The notes: generated from the sequence alone by a model not told the origin. 64,000 bases of DNA from Knufia peltigerae (GCA_030247855.1 JAPDRN010000001.1:186001-250000), one strand, 5' to 3'. Counted from the first letter of the stretch, positions 31,115-41,932 are shown. Numbers and translations: made by a program.

Positions 31115-32986
31115 TCAAGAATCGACACCCCAAGGATTCTTGACATCTTTGCAGACCACACCGGGCGGTGGCAATGTACCGTTTGCAAAAAACCGTTTCA
31201 GGATCCCGTGTGCGCACACGCCGGCGTTCCCAGTGCCACAACAATGTCCCGGGGTGTCTTGCGTCAAGACCACACTTCCTTGGTGCTTTTCGGACATCTT
31301 GACGGCGTTACCCACGGGAGTGACGGGGTCGGCAGTGTTGCCAACGAAGAGCAACGGACTCGCTCGCTCGTCATAGTCACTTAGGTTCGAACCGAATGGG
31401 CCCGTGAACCGATTTCTCGACGCCGGTCGAACCGACTCGGGCCAATGGACGCAGTACATTGGGATCTCGGCCCAGAGAGGTCCGATTATGGGTGATTGAG
31501 ATTCTAGCAAGTTGACACGTTCTGTAAGAAACTTTTCCTTGGTCCATGAAGTGAGGTCGTCTCCGTCGCCGTCGCCGCACAAGACAGAGATGCCCGCTTC
31601 GAGTTGCCACGGGTATCCTGGTACGTATGGTTCGGATGACTCGGACATCTGGCCCATCATCTGTTGGTGTCCGGGCAATGGGTTATGATCGAAACCCAGA
31701 GGCGTAGCAGCGGAGGGCGTGAACTCGCCATCGCCAGATGAGCCATTTGTATTGCGGAACATGTCTGCTGCGGACTCAACAAGAGTAAAAAATCCTTGTG
31801 CGTCTCCCTCGAGCAACAAACGGAGACTGACTGCCAACAATGGCCAATACTCGTTCGGAAAGTACAAAGCCACGTGGATGCCGGCTCTGAGTTGGTGATA
31901 GGTGATCATGGCTAAGTTTCCATTCACTAAGAGAGGCAGGGGGTCATCTATTAATCCAAATAAAAACTCTTCGACCCTGCTTTGAATGTCGACGTGGCTT
32001 GTGGTGGTGACGTCGAAGAGAGCGCACCTAGGACCTGCCTCGAAGCAGTATTGGAAGAACTTTGTCCATGTTTGGTTGTTGTTCTGTAAGTTGGTCGTCC
32101 ATCCTGTGGCCGCATAATCGTCTGCATCGACAACGCCGTCCAGTACTATTCGGCCGATGCGCTCGGGGAACATGGACGCAAAGGTATTTCCGAGGTACGT
32201 CCCATAACTCAAGCCCCAGTAATTGAGCAGTGGGACGGGGCTGTGGTCGTTTCCAAGAGGAATCTGATGGATGTCCGATGCAGACATTTTTGTGGAACTT
32301 AGCTGCTTTGACAGATGAGCATCGACCTGGTCGATGATTTCCACCATGTCGTGAGCCACGAGAGCAGTGCTGACGAATTGATGGATGTTGGTTCCGTCGC
32401 CAAAGTCACCGTTCTGAGCTGAAGTGCACAGTTGGCCCAGTCCTCTGTCGATGTTCCATTTAACATTCAGGGCTTGAGGATCCGAGATAATATCGCCGAC
32501 ATCCAGAGCGAGCGTCTCAACAACTGTCCGATAAAGATCATCTGCAAAGCATGCCGTTGAGGGCGTCGAGAATTTCATGCCTCGAGGATCGAACGACAGG
32601 ATCTCGAAATGCTTGTGGGAGTCGACCACGCTCTGGAGTGATTTGGCTGAACGCAAAAGAATGTCAATGCCAGATCCACCCGGGCCACCAGGATTGATTA
32701 CGATTGTGCCGCCGAACGACGCGTCTGTTACATCGACGGCGGCGGGGAGGCGTGCAATTGCAATTGAGGCACGATTGGGGTTGGACAGATTGGTCCAATC
32801 AAGAGGTACCTCCAACCTGGCGCACTCGAAGAATTCGTAGCATTGGACGTATTCCAGCTCTGCAGAAGGCTTCACAAGTGTCCAGTCGAAGTAGCCATCA
32901 GAAGAGTAGTAAGGGGTCGTTGTGGCTAGGGTCGAGACGATGAGGGCACCAAAGGCCGCACTGAGGGTGCCGAAACCAAGTAACAT
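31115..32986 (-). CDS. Secreted alpha/beta-hydrolase, tripeptidyl-aminopeptidase (TAP)-like
   Basis: A 623-residue single-exon protein. A signal peptide is evident (MLLGFGTLSAAFGALIVSTL, cleavage near 22-24). The oxyanion loop NPGGPGGSG is at 98-106 and the nucleophile elbow GLSYG puts the serine at 260. The acid is probably Asp in FVGNTADPVTP and the base His in DTPGHCCG; both lie in the TAP-like C-terminal domain. Enzymes of this group (peptidase family S33) release N-terminal peptides or act as proline iminopeptidases and esterases, and secreted fungal forms help digest external protein. The cysteine-rich end (CCGTGNAGVC) would suit disulfides. It shares its upstream region with the Pol eta gene, transcribed away. 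Confidence 0.82.
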   Translation of the reverse strand: MLLGFGTLSAAFGALIVSTLATTTPYYSSDGYFDWTLVKPSAELEYVQCYEFFECARLEVPLDWTNLSNPNRASIAIARLPAAVDVTDASFGGTIVINPGGPGGSGIDILLRSAKSLQSVVDSHKHFEILSFDPRGMKFSTPSTACFADDLYRTVVETLALDVGDIISDPQALNVKWNIDRGLGQLCTSAQNGDFGDGTNIHQFVSTALVAHDMVEIIDQVDAHLSKQLSSTKMSASDIHQIPLGNDHSPVPLLNYWGLSYGTYLGNTFASMFPERIGRIVLDGVVDADDYAATGWTTNLQNNNQTWTKFFQYCFEAGPRCALFDVTTTSHVDIQSRVEEFLFGLIDDPLPLLVNGNLAMITYHQLRAGIHVALYFPNEYWPLLAVSLRLLLEGDAQGFFTLVESAADMFRNTNGSSGDGEFTPSAATPLGFDHNPLPGHQQMMGQMSESSEPYVPGYPWQLEAGISVLCGDGDGDDLTSWTKEKFLTERVNLLESQSPIIGPLWAEIPMYCVHWPESVRPASRNRFTGPFGSNLSDYDERASPLLFVGNTADPVTPVGNAVKMSEKHQGSVVLTQDTPGHCCGTGNAGVCAHGILKRFFANGTLPPPGVVCKDVKNPWGVDS

Positions 32987-33567
32987 TGTTCCTAGCTAAA
33001 TCGCCTGAGTCCTTGGTTGCTATCTGATATGGCGTTCGCCGGGAGTAAATGAGGTTGTCTTTAAACGCGACGGACTTCAACGGTGGGTGAGGTAGAAGTA
33101 CCGGTGAGTGTAGAAACCAACTTTCAAGGCCACCTACATTGTTAGCAGGATCACCATACCATGCCCTTTGAGGAAGCTCTATCGGTGTAGAGTTCAACGG
33201 TGTCCACGAGAAAGGTACGCAACTCATACGAAAAGCGACTTCCAGGTGACACGGAGGAAGTAGGCATCACAGTATTCTGAGATACGAATACGACACTTAG
33301 ATTTGCCGTACCGAGTTAAATGCCGCCGCTTTATCTCGCCGTGTCTACTGTAAAAGTGTCTGCATTATCGATGACGGCAACGCGTTTCTTCGACTGAGGC
33401 ACGCGGTCTTTGTCAGCGTTGATGGAATACTGCTACTGTACTAGAACATCCCAATGATACTGAGTTGACTCTGGATCAAAAGACACACGTCGAGATGATG
33501 AGTCGCAAATTTCAAGACAGCAAGGTGAAGGCGACGTAACAAACATGCTCGCCATCAGGTTAGGACA
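32987..33567. other. Divergent promoter region
   Basis: No gene is supported. It lies between the starts of the secreted hydrolase and DNA polymerase eta. Confidence 0.5.
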
Positions 33568-35562
33568 ATGTCGTCCTCTCAGCCCTTCCAACCATCCTCC
33601 CCTTTAGCAGGCGGCAAAAGGAGAAAGTCCCGTTTCACATACAAGCATCTTCACTTGCTCGGCCAGTCTTCCACGACGTGCCCATTGAGAGTCATCGCTT
33701 TGATCGACTATGACGCCTTTTACGCCCAGTGTGAAATGGTACGGCTAGGTGTGGTCGAGTCTCAACCTCTTGCCGTTCAACAATGGCAAGGTCTTATTGC
33801 CATCAACTATCCGGCTCGCGAGTATGGGTTGAGTCGACATGTCCCCATCACCGAAGCGAAAGCAAAGTGTCCCGAGATTGTGATCCAGCATGTTGCCACC
33901 TGGAGAGAAGGCGACACCAAGTGGGCTTATCGAGACGACGCGGCCAGCCATATTCAAACAGACAAAGTGTCCCTGGACCCGTATCGTCTTGAATCTAGAA
34001 AGTCTCTGGCACTGGTCAAAGAGATACTACCACCACCACCTATCCAGAAAGTTGAAAAGGCCAGCATCGATGAGGTCTTCCTCGATTTGTCTGCACAGAT
34101 CCATCAGATACTTCTCGAAAGATACCCCGAACTCAAGTACGCGCCATACGATGACCCGACCGAGCACCTGCCACTACCGCCATCAACCGCTCTGGACTGG
34201 CAAGCCGACGCTCTTGTCGACCTCGACTCGGCAGAAACTGAAGATGACGACCCGGATTGGGATGATGTGGCCATGAACATTGGGTCCGAAATTGTCCGCG
34301 GTGTGCGTGCCACCATCCGTGAAAGGCTCAAATACACTTGCTCGGCTGGTGTGGCGCGCAACAAGATGATGGCGAAACTAGGTGCCGGATACAGGAAGCC
34401 CAATCAGCAGACGATCGTGCGAAATCGAGCCGTGCAGCATTTCCTGTCGGGCTACAAGTTTACCAAAATCCGTAACTTGGGTGGTAAGCTTGGGGATCAA
34501 GTGGTGGACACGTTCAACACCGACGAGGTCACCGAACTACTCAAGATTCCCCTTGAACAGCTCAAGTCGAAAATGGGGGAAGAGACGGGGACGTGGCTGT
34601 ATGGGACCATTCGCGGTGAAGACCATAGCGAAGTCAGCTCCCGAACACAGATCAAATCCATGTTGTCGGCAAAATCCTTTAGACCAAGCATCAACACCAC
34701 GGATCAAGCGAACAAGTGGCTGCGCATCTTTGTGGCGGACATTTACGCCCGGCTCGTCGAGGAAGGTGTCCTGGAGAATAAGAGAAGACCGAAGACGATA
34801 ACCCTGCATCATCGTCAGGGCGGGCAAACAAAATCGAAGCAGTTGCCGATCCCCTCGGGCAAGAAGATCGACGAGACCATCCTGTTTGAGCTCGCAAAGA
34901 CACTACTCGGGCAGGTGGTCGTCGACGGCCGGGCGTGGCCGTGCGCCAACCTCTCCCTCAGTGTCGGAGGATTCGAAGAAGGCGTGGCTGGTAACAAGGG
35001 CATCGACATGTTTTTGTTGAAAGGTGAAGAGGCCAAAGCTGCCATCGAAGCACCGTCTCGAAGTAACACTACGACACCCAATATCGAAGATTTGATACCA
35101 GCCAAGCGTCGAAGACTCAACGACGCTCCTACTAACATTGCTCGCTTCTTCGCAAAGGGCGAAAGCACAGAGGAAGCTAGCGAATCTGCCGACGAAGATA
35201 TTGTAGCGCAGGAGCATCATCTCGAAGCGAACAACGACGGCAATGGCAACGGCGACGAGGTCTACCACGACGAAGGACCCGACCAACACCTCACTCACGC
35301 CATGCAAGAACGAGACATCGCCACCTACTTTTGTCAGGAGTGTCAAAAGTCCATCAACGAACCCGATCGTGGCGAGCATGAAGACTGGCATTTTGCCAAA
35401 CAACTCCAGGCTCAAGACGCGCCTGCCGTAACAGGGCCAAGCAATAGTCGCCCCCCCGGCCCCTTGCACACAAATAAGACGAAACGAGGAGGCACAGGAT
35501 CAAACAGTCGAGGTCGAGGGTCGAAACCAGAAAAGGGCCAGAGTCGACTTGCTTTTGGATAG
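33568..35562 (+). CDS. RAD30: DNA polymerase eta (Rad30), translesion Y-family polymerase
   Basis: A 664-residue single-exon protein. Y-family motifs are complete: IDYDAFYAQCE with Asp47, the YPAREYGLSR fingers segment, and KASIDEVFLD with Asp168-Glu169 as catalytic acids. GVARNKMMAKLG marks the palm/thumb HhH region and a little-finger domain follows. An acidic insert lies at about 205-232. Near 585-615 a C2H2 UBZ finger (CQEC, then EHEDWH) should bind ubiquitinated PCNA. The end QSRLAFG may be a weak PCNA-interacting motif. Pol eta copies past UV cyclobutane dimers. No introns are needed, and the length fits the fungal family. Confidence 0.94.
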   Translation: MSSSQPFQPSSPLAGGKRRKSRFTYKHLHLLGQSSTTCPLRVIALIDYDAFYAQCEMVRLGVVESQPLAVQQWQGLIAINYPAREYGLSRHVPITEAKAKCPEIVIQHVATWREGDTKWAYRDDAASHIQTDKVSLDPYRLESRKSLALVKEILPPPPIQKVEKASIDEVFLDLSAQIHQILLERYPELKYAPYDDPTEHLPLPPSTALDWQADALVDLDSAETEDDDPDWDDVAMNIGSEIVRGVRATIRERLKYTCSAGVARNKMMAKLGAGYRKPNQQTIVRNRAVQHFLSGYKFTKIRNLGGKLGDQVVDTFNTDEVTELLKIPLEQLKSKMGEETGTWLYGTIRGEDHSEVSSRTQIKSMLSAKSFRPSINTTDQANKWLRIFVADIYARLVEEGVLENKRRPKTITLHHRQGGQTKSKQLPIPSGKKIDETILFELAKTLLGQVVVDGRAWPCANLSLSVGGFEEGVAGNKGIDMFLLKGEEAKAAIEAPSRSNTTTPNIEDLIPAKRRRLNDAPTNIARFFAKGESTEEASESADEDIVAQEHHLEANNDGNGNGDEVYHDEGPDQHLTHAMQERDIATYFCQECQKSINEPDRGEHEDWHFAKQLQAQDAPAVTGPSNSRPPGPLHTNKTKRGGTGSNSRGRGSKPEKGQSRLAFG

Positions 35563-35699
35563 TTTTCGTCTCCATGTTGGTTGAGATTTTGGGTATCACA
35601 CACCTTACAACAAGTATTCCAAGATGTTTTGCAACATACAATGACTTTATGTCTCTTGGAGCGATGATTTTTTTTTCTTTCATTTTCCTAAACCAAACC

Positions 35700-36995
35700 C
35701 TACATAGCTTGATCTTTGTACTCCTTATTAAACGCCCTCCCAATGACCATCCTCCGGATTTCACTCGTACCCGCGCCAATCTCATACAGCTTCGCGTCCC
35801 TGAGTAACCTTCCGGCGGGGATCTCGTTGACATAACCGTTTCCGCCCATCAATTGTATGGCGTCGAGGCCGCACTCGGTGGCCCGCTCGGCGGCGTACAA
35901 GATGGCGCCCGCGCAATCCTGCGTCCGAATCTCCCCTTCCTCATCGACCTTGCGGGCCGTCTCGTACGTGTAAGCCCTACTGGCCTGCAATTTCGTGTAC
36001 ATGTCGGCCAATTTCCCCTGGATCAACTGGTTGTGGGCGATGGGGGTGTCGAACTGTTTCCGCTGGTGCGTGTACGGCAGCACGAGGTCCAGACACGCCT
36101 GCATGATGCCCAAGGGTCCGGCGCTGAGGACGAGCCTCTCGAGGTCGAGACCTTCCATAAGAACGGTGACGCCTTTGTTGACCTCACCGAGGATGTTCTC
36201 TGTGGGTACGAAGACGTCCTCGAACACCAGCTCGCCAGTGTTGGAGCCTCGCATGCCGAGCTTGTCCAACTTCCTCGCCACGCTGAAGCCGGTAAATTCT
36301 TTTTCCACGATAAATGCCGTGATGCCCTTGCTCTTCCTCTCGGGCTCCGTCTTGGCGTAGACGACGATGTAGTCGGCGTCGGGCCCGTTGGTGATCCACA
36401 TCTTGGTCCCATTGAGTTTGTACCCTCCGTCCACCTTCTTGGCCGTCGTCTTCATGCTCACCACGTCGCTGCCAGCAGAGTGTTCGGACATGGCGAGCGC
36501 GCCGACCTTGTCGCCCGAGATCAGGCCCGGGAGGATGCGCTCCTTTTGGTCCTTGCTGCCGTTCAGGCACAGTTGGTTCACGCAGAGTTGCGAGTGCGCC
36601 GCGTAAGAGAGGGCGATCGACGCCGACGCCCGGCTGAGCTCCTCGAGGATCACGCAGTGTGCCTGGTAGCCCATGGAGAGGCCGCCGTATTCTTCGTCCG
36701 CCGTAGGTCCCAGGAATCCGGCCTCGCCCAGCTTCTTCCACATTTCATTTGGGAACTCGTTCGACGAGTCTGTCCGCGCGGCCGTCTCTTCGGGGATCTC
36801 GCGCCGCGTGAATTCCTGCACGCGCTCGCGGAGTTCGTATAAGTCTTCTCTCGACGGCGGGGTGAAGCCGCTTGGGTGCTTCGATTTCGATGTCGAGGCT
36901 AACCTGACGGTCGTGTGAGGGCAGAGGACCCGAGGGGCATAGTGGGCGAGGTGAGCCGTCGGCCGGGCTATTCGAGGGAGGAGGGAGGATGCCAT
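35700..36995 (-). CDS. Isovaleryl-CoA dehydrogenase, mitochondrial
   Basis: A 431-residue single-exon acyl-CoA dehydrogenase that oxidises isovaleryl-CoA to 3-methylcrotonyl-CoA in leucine breakdown and passes electrons to ETF. The N-terminus is Arg/Ala/Ser-rich and lacks acids for about 35 residues, a mitochondrial presequence. Family blocks are AMSEHSAGSDVVSMK, KMWITNGPDADYIV, LDKLGMRGSNTGEL and YEIGAGTSEIRRMVIGR. GLDLERLVLSAGPLGIMQ contains the glutamate used as catalytic base in isovaleryl-CoA dehydrogenases, which favours that assignment over short- or medium-chain enzymes. Its 3' end is 137 bases from the Pol eta 3' end. GC-rich codon use opens long spurious frames on the other strand. 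Confidence 0.9.
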   Translation of the reverse strand: MASSLLPRIARPTAHLAHYAPRVLCPHTTVRLASTSKSKHPSGFTPPSREDLYELRERVQEFTRREIPEETAARTDSSNEFPNEMWKKLGEAGFLGPTADEEYGGLSMGYQAHCVILEELSRASASIALSYAAHSQLCVNQLCLNGSKDQKERILPGLISGDKVGALAMSEHSAGSDVVSMKTTAKKVDGGYKLNGTKMWITNGPDADYIVVYAKTEPERKSKGITAFIVEKEFTGFSVARKLDKLGMRGSNTGELVFEDVFVPTENILGEVNKGVTVLMEGLDLERLVLSAGPLGIMQACLDLVLPYTHQRKQFDTPIAHNQLIQGKLADMYTKLQASRAYTYETARKVDEEGEIRTQDCAGAILYAAERATECGLDAIQLMGGNGYVNEIPAGRLLRDAKLYEIGAGTSEIRRMVIGRAFNKEYKDQAM

Positions 36996-38817
36996 CGTCG
37001 AGATTGTTTATAAATAGCCACTATATCACTTCGTATCACTGAGACGCAAAGGGCACACTTTGTGCAAGTGGTGTACAAAAAAAGAAACAAAGAATTGAGA
37101 TCTTTCTGATGGTCAACTTGTCGCGCTTTCTAACTGAGAGTCGTATACTCGAGGTCCTTGATGCCAATGCCGCGTGTAGCCGCAGCGTACCGAATAGTCC
37201 AAATACCGAGGAATCAAGGATGCGTGGGGGAGTCTCCGTTGTTCCGCAAAATATGTAGTATCTACTGTACGGAGAACCTGGCCAAACAGATATTCGGTGC
37301 ACTCTGTTGATTGTAGGTGGCTATGTACAATCTTATCTCTAAGAGTCGATTCTGCAAAGGGGACAGGGAGACAGTCAAATGCAAGGCATTGTCAAACAGA
37401 CTGCACTTTTCTACTCATGACAAAACCATTTTCCTTGACAACTATGCAATGGATGCATCAAATGGCTTTGAATCGCAAACTCATGCTACGATTTCCTCCA
37501 AGACAAGACAAATATTCATATGCCATCAGATGCTTGTTATGACAAACCGTTGCTTCTATCTTTCCTCGATCCGTATTCATCAATCAACTTGATCCAACGT
37601 CTGTCAATGTACTGCCTTCCAAACGCCCTCGCGCCCTTGACAGGACCATCATGGTCTGTCTCTCCAACATCATTGGAAAATCGTGAACCATAAGCTTGGA
37701 CTAGACGGAAGCGCCTTCAATCGGCTTCATTCCTCGAGCTACACCAGACAGTAAAAAGACATCCAAAGAAAGTTGTTGCATCTGCGCTGATCCGTGTTGA
37801 TCGAGTCCTGAGCCGCAGTCGATCTCCCGGTCAATTGATTGGACGGTGGAACATTGTTCCGTTCCGACACGCACAATCACAGCCTGATGAAAATTTGGAC
37901 TCTCCATCTTGGTCTGGACTTGAAGATCGACCTTCTCAACAGAAATCGACATCGAAATCGAAGACCACGGCCTCTTTCATGCTACTACACAGCCCATTCT
38001 CCACAAGTAGAAATCCCTCGCCATGGGGTCTGTCCCACTAACGCCAACACACATGGGCTTTGTATGTGGACATGGAGTTTTCTGACGTCCACAATCGAAA
38101 TCCTTCCCAGCAGCTGCTGACCGCCTTCCCACGCATTGGATTCTCACAATCAGACTGGTGGCCTTCCGACATATCCTAAGGGGTGTTTGACCAATGGACA
38201 ATGTCATGGCGTCACAATGCATCTCGAGAAAGCCATCTTTCAGGAGGCCCGAGCAAGGTACAGAAGCTAAGCATGTGCTCTTATCTGCAGCCAACCGGCC
38301 GGAAAATGGAGCCACCAGGAAGCTAGCACAGACATCGAAGTACCCATGTACCATCTGTAACCTCTCAACATCTTTGCCACCTCTTTGCTAGGCCACTCTT
38401 TGTATCCACCTTCTCCTGCCAGCCCTCTTCTTCGCCTCATCTTCTTGACTGTGATGGCGTCGTTATGCATATGTTTCACGGCCTTGCCCAATCAATCCAT
38501 GTCGTACTCTTGACCAGATGTCAAGAAGGGGGACCAGAGTTCTGACGATTGACCTTGCAATTGTAGGTAGGTCGTTCTCTCAGGTTCGACTTCTAGTCAG
38601 AGCGGCAACGCTCGAGCACCCACCAAATTTCAATTTCAATCTGATGCCAGCCGCTGCGCCTCCTACGTATATCTATTAGGTCCCGTCACCCTCTGTTTTG
38701 CTTTGTCTTGTCTGTATATACAGTACATTCCTCAAACTCTCATAACTTCTCTGCTGTACATCCACAATTATCAAGCAGCCTTCCCCAAGACAGCCTTGTT
38801 CGCCTACAATTGTCATC
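36996..38817. other. Long divergent intergenic region
   Basis: 1.8 kb separates the starts of isovaleryl-CoA dehydrogenase and the HAD phosphatase. No gene is firmly supported. Two short plus-strand frames have some protein character: 37109-37258 (49 codons) and 38194-38391 (65 codons, with a CTIC near its end). They may be upstream exons, small ORFs or chance. Confidence 0.4.
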
Positions 38818-39873
38818 ATGGCACCAGTCGCTATTACCCCTCCCCCGGTGGAGGTCAAGGCTCGTCCTGGCCTCCAGCGTGCCAACACTGCTAACATGGG
38901 CACCAAGAGGAAGATCATCTGCTTCTCAGGTGAGTTTTAACTCAAATGATCGACAGAGAACCCTTCTCTAATCGCACTCGCAGACTTTGATGGAACAATC
39001 TTCATGCAAGACACTGGTCACACCTTGTTTGACAATTTTGGTTGTGGCCCGGAGCGACGAGCCGTTCTTGCTCATCAGATGGAATCCGGAGAGCGAACTT
39101 TCCGGGAAGTCTCAGATGAGCTGTATGCTTCTCTAGACGTTCCGTTCGAGGACGGCTTCGAGGTCATGAAGACTGCACTGGATATTGACCCCGACTTCCA
39201 GTCCTTTCACGAGTTTTGCGTCAACAATACCATCCCTTTCAACGTTATTTCGGCTGGTCTGAAACCCGTTCTACGAAAAGTACTAGATCATTTCATCGGG
39301 GAAGACATGAGCAAGCACATCGAAATTGTCGCCAACGACGCAAAGATTGCCGAAGACGGCAGCAAATGGGAGGCTGTTTGGCGACACGACACCCACCTCG
39401 GCCACGACAAGGCCCAGTCGATCAACGAATACAGAGAGATGGCCGCAATGCAAAGCGACAATGGCACGATTCCATTGATCGTCTTCATCGGAGATGGTGT
39501 TTCCGATCTTCCAGCGGCACGAGAAGCCGACGTGCTCTTTGCGCGTCGTGGGCTGAAGTTGGAGGAGTACTGCGTTGAGCACAATCTGCCTTATATTCCA
39601 TTCGACACGTTTGCCGATATTCAGAGGGAAGTAATCAAGATCGCCAAGATCGACGACGAAAAGACACATGGTAAAGGTCTGCCGACGACCTTTAACCCTC
39701 GGGCCAACATGTGGAGAAGAGCCAGCAGCAAAACATCGGTCTCTCTTTTCGCGGCGCTCAGTCCGTCCAAGGAAGAAAAGGCTTTCATGTGGCCAGAGAC
39801 CTTCACCCAGCCAGCAACAAAAGTGCCTAATGCGGACGCTGCAAAGGCTGCTGTCGCTGCACCAGTTGCTTGA
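38818..39873 (+). CDS. HAD-superfamily phosphatase (phosphoserine-phosphatase-like)
   Basis: Exon 1 (38818-38929) and exon 2 (38984-39873) join across a 54-nt phase-1 intron and give about 333 residues. The splice creates the catalytic motif I, DFDGT, with nucleophile Asp38 and Asp40. Motif II lies in VISAGLKPVL (about 126-135), the motif III lysine is probably in LGHDKAQ (about 180), and motif IV is IGDGVSDLP (about 206-214). This set is typical of the PSP/MtnX-like HAD branch with a C1 cap. Fungal members are widespread and mostly uncharacterised. An N-terminal extension of about 35 residues precedes the fold. The C-terminus after about 260 is Ala/Lys-rich and probably flexible. Confidence 0.8.
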
Positions 39874-40543
39874 TGTTGTTCTCGTTCAGCGCTTGCTCCT
39901 GTCCAAAATAGTATGGGACAACCAACTTCAGCACATTCCACTGTATTTTCGATTTTGAACTCAGCACAATAGCGAGAGGCGTTCAGGAAAGAAACACTAC
40001 ACTCGGGGGAATTTGATTATGATCATATACTTTAAAGAGATGACAGCGAAAGACTCTAATAGATTTAGCTAGAGAGAGAGAGAGAGAGAGCGATACCTTC
40101 AGAGTATGTTTGCTAGAATCTAATCCGAGCCATAGATCTTTGCTTGTTGAATTCGGAATAAATTCAAATGTCGGTCTTTTGAAGTTCTTTCGGCCCAAAC
40201 TAAAATGGGTCCCAATTCTTTCATGTCTGTCCGACGTCAAGGAGTATAGATGCCTTCAAAGACTCTACGATTACTTACCAATCACCACTTCTATTGCCCT
40301 TGACTTTTGCCTCTCTTTGATTGTTTCCATTTTGTATCGGTTCGTCGTTACGCTGTTTGATCGGATTCATCGTCAGGGTGACCCTTGGTGTTTCTCGGTG
40401 GCACGCTCATCAAGTGCTGAGCAGTGGCAGGTGGTTTTCGTTGACACGGGCAAAACACAGATATCCGTCGGTGGAACGAGGCTCTGGCTGGGTCTTCCGG
40501 TGTCAGTCATATCGAGAAGGCAGCAAAAAAAAAGGATATTCTT
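39874..40543. other. Intergenic region
   Basis: No gene is supported. It holds a GA microsatellite, annotated separately, and the presumed TYW3 promoter. An A run lies just before the TYW3 start. Confidence 0.5.
40071..40090. repeat. (AG)10 microsatellite
   Basis: Ten uninterrupted AG dinucleotides in non-coding DNA. Confidence 0.95.
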
Positions 40544-41767
40544 ATGCCGCAATCTCGACACTCTCAACCGTCGACCATCCCGGCGTCGTTCGTGGCCAAG
40601 AAATCTCAAATCTTGTCGTTGCTCACGCAACCCGAAGACGAGTACACCGACAAGTCACCCAAGGGGACGGTGGACCATCAGATCCTACACCTCATACAAG
40701 AGATCAACGGTTACGATGGCCTCGTGACGACGAGCAGTTGCGCCGGTCGGGTTGCCGTGTTCGTGGAGGGACCTAGGTCGACCGCGAAGGCGGGAGACGT
40801 GAACGATGCTGGAGAAGGGGAAGATGAACAGATGACAGGAGACCCTGTGATTGGGGTCACCACCACCAACTCCTCCTCCTCCTCCTCCTCCTCCTCCTCC
40901 TCCTCCGCCGCCGCCGCCGCCGCCGCCGCCACGGCTACTACTACTACGACGACGACAACAGCGACATCACCCGGAGGCAAGGGTGGTGGAAAATGGTTGT
41001 ACGTCTCCCATGATCCTATCGAACCTCTCCATGCCGATGGTCAAGCTGGACCTTCGACTACGGCACAAGATTTCACGACCTTGTTCAGATTGACACCCTC
41101 CTCATCAACTACGCCCCAACAACCCAACAACAACAACACAACCTCGAAAAGTCCCAGACTGATCCACCTCACCTTCTCGCCTCTGATCCTACACGTGCAC
41201 TGCGCCACCTTGAGACACGCTCGACCTCTTGTGGCCGCCGCCGTCAATTCTGGGTTCCGCGAAAGTGGCGTCCAAAGTCTGAGGGTCTTGGACGATCCCG
41301 ACCACGGTGTCATGGTAGCTATACGTACCGCCGGGTTATCATTCGAGACTGTCGTTGGTGTCGTTTGCCCTTCTTCGTCTTCTTCTTCTACTACAGGACC
41401 AAACGATGAACAACCAGACACAAACCGAGAGGTGATACAAAGTATAGTCGGTGAAGAATACCTTGCAATGTGTGCGGGTGTGGTCAATGAGAGATTTCGA
41501 TGGAACCATGAACGAAGAGAGAGGTTCAGAGCGGAACTCCAACGAGCAATGGCAAAGGAAGGGTTTGGGGGGTCGTCATCATCGGCGGAGTCGGGCGAGG
41601 AACCCGTACAGTGGGAAGATAAAGATGCAAGACGAAGAAGGAAAAGGGAGGAAGGATTGGCCAGACAGAGGAAGGAAAGAGAAGAGGAAAGGCGATCACA
41701 AAGAGAAAACCGAGAAGGTGACTCGGACGAACTAGATGCAGGACTCGGAGCACTCAAGGTCGTTTGA
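40544..41767 (+). CDS. TYW3: tRNA wybutosine-synthesising protein 3 (TYW3)
   Basis: A 407-residue protein. TYW3 methylates a nitrogen of the wybutosine precursor at position 37 of tRNA-Phe, using S-adenosylmethionine. Family blocks are FVAKKSQILSLL, SPKGTVDHQI, LVTTSSCAGRVAVF, GGKWLYVSHDPI, LTFSPLILHVHCATLRHA, AAVNSGFRESGVQSL and EEYLAMCAGVVNERF. The core is split by a long low-complexity insert at about 95-145: twelve Ser, eight Ala, then a Thr-rich run, encoded by triplet microsatellites. A second Ser-rich insert follows near 280. The C-terminus is a highly charged Arg/Glu helix. No intron is needed. The inserts sit between the SSCAGR and KWLYVSHD blocks, a position likely to be a surface loop. 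Confidence 0.88.
   Translation: MPQSRHSQPSTIPASFVAKKSQILSLLTQPEDEYTDKSPKGTVDHQILHLIQEINGYDGLVTTSSCAGRVAVFVEGPRSTAKAGDVNDAGEGEDEQMTGDPVIGVTTTNSSSSSSSSSSSSAAAAAAAATATTTTTTTTATSPGGKGGGKWLYVSHDPIEPLHADGQAGPSTTAQDFTTLFRLTPSSSTTPQQPNNNNTTSKSPRLIHLTFSPLILHVHCATLRHARPLVAAAVNSGFRESGVQSLRVLDDPDHGVMVAIRTAGLSFETVVGVVCPSSSSSSTTGPNDEQPDTNREVIQSIVGEEYLAMCAGVVNERFRWNHERRERFRAELQRAMAKEGFGGSSSSAESGEEPVQWEDKDARRRRKREEGLARQRKEREEERRSQRENREGDSDELDAGLGALKVV
40871..40930. repeat. (TCC)12(GCC)8 coding microsatellite
   Basis: Twelve TCC codons are followed directly by eight GCC codons inside TYW3, giving Ser12-Ala8. ACN/ACG codons follow for a Thr-rich stretch. It is probably prone to length change. Confidence 0.95.
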
Positions 41768-41916
41768 AGGGAGTTTGTGTCGTTGCCGAGTTAGAAATCA
41801 TGGGGCTCGACGAAAAGAATAGAATCTGCCAGTGGAATATCATCAAAGGCTGATAATGTCACCATCGACCTTTGATGCGAATGCCATGTTGACAATGCTT
41901 CTTGAAGAAATGTTTG

Positions 41917-41932
41917 TTGCTTGCTTGCTTGC
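41917..41932. repeat. (TTGC)4 microsatellite
   Basis: Four perfect TTGC units in the short interval between the converging TYW3 and methyltransferase genes. Confidence 0.9.

Noticed and set aside
35853..36842. 329-codon open frame on the plus strand
   Set aside because: It is the antisense shadow of isovaleryl-CoA dehydrogenase, caused by GC-rich third positions; the minus-strand protein is unmistakable.
40110..40727. 205-codon frame overlapping the start of TYW3
   Set aside because: It overlaps the TYW3 coding start in another frame, and its Ser/Arg-rich sequence has no domain.
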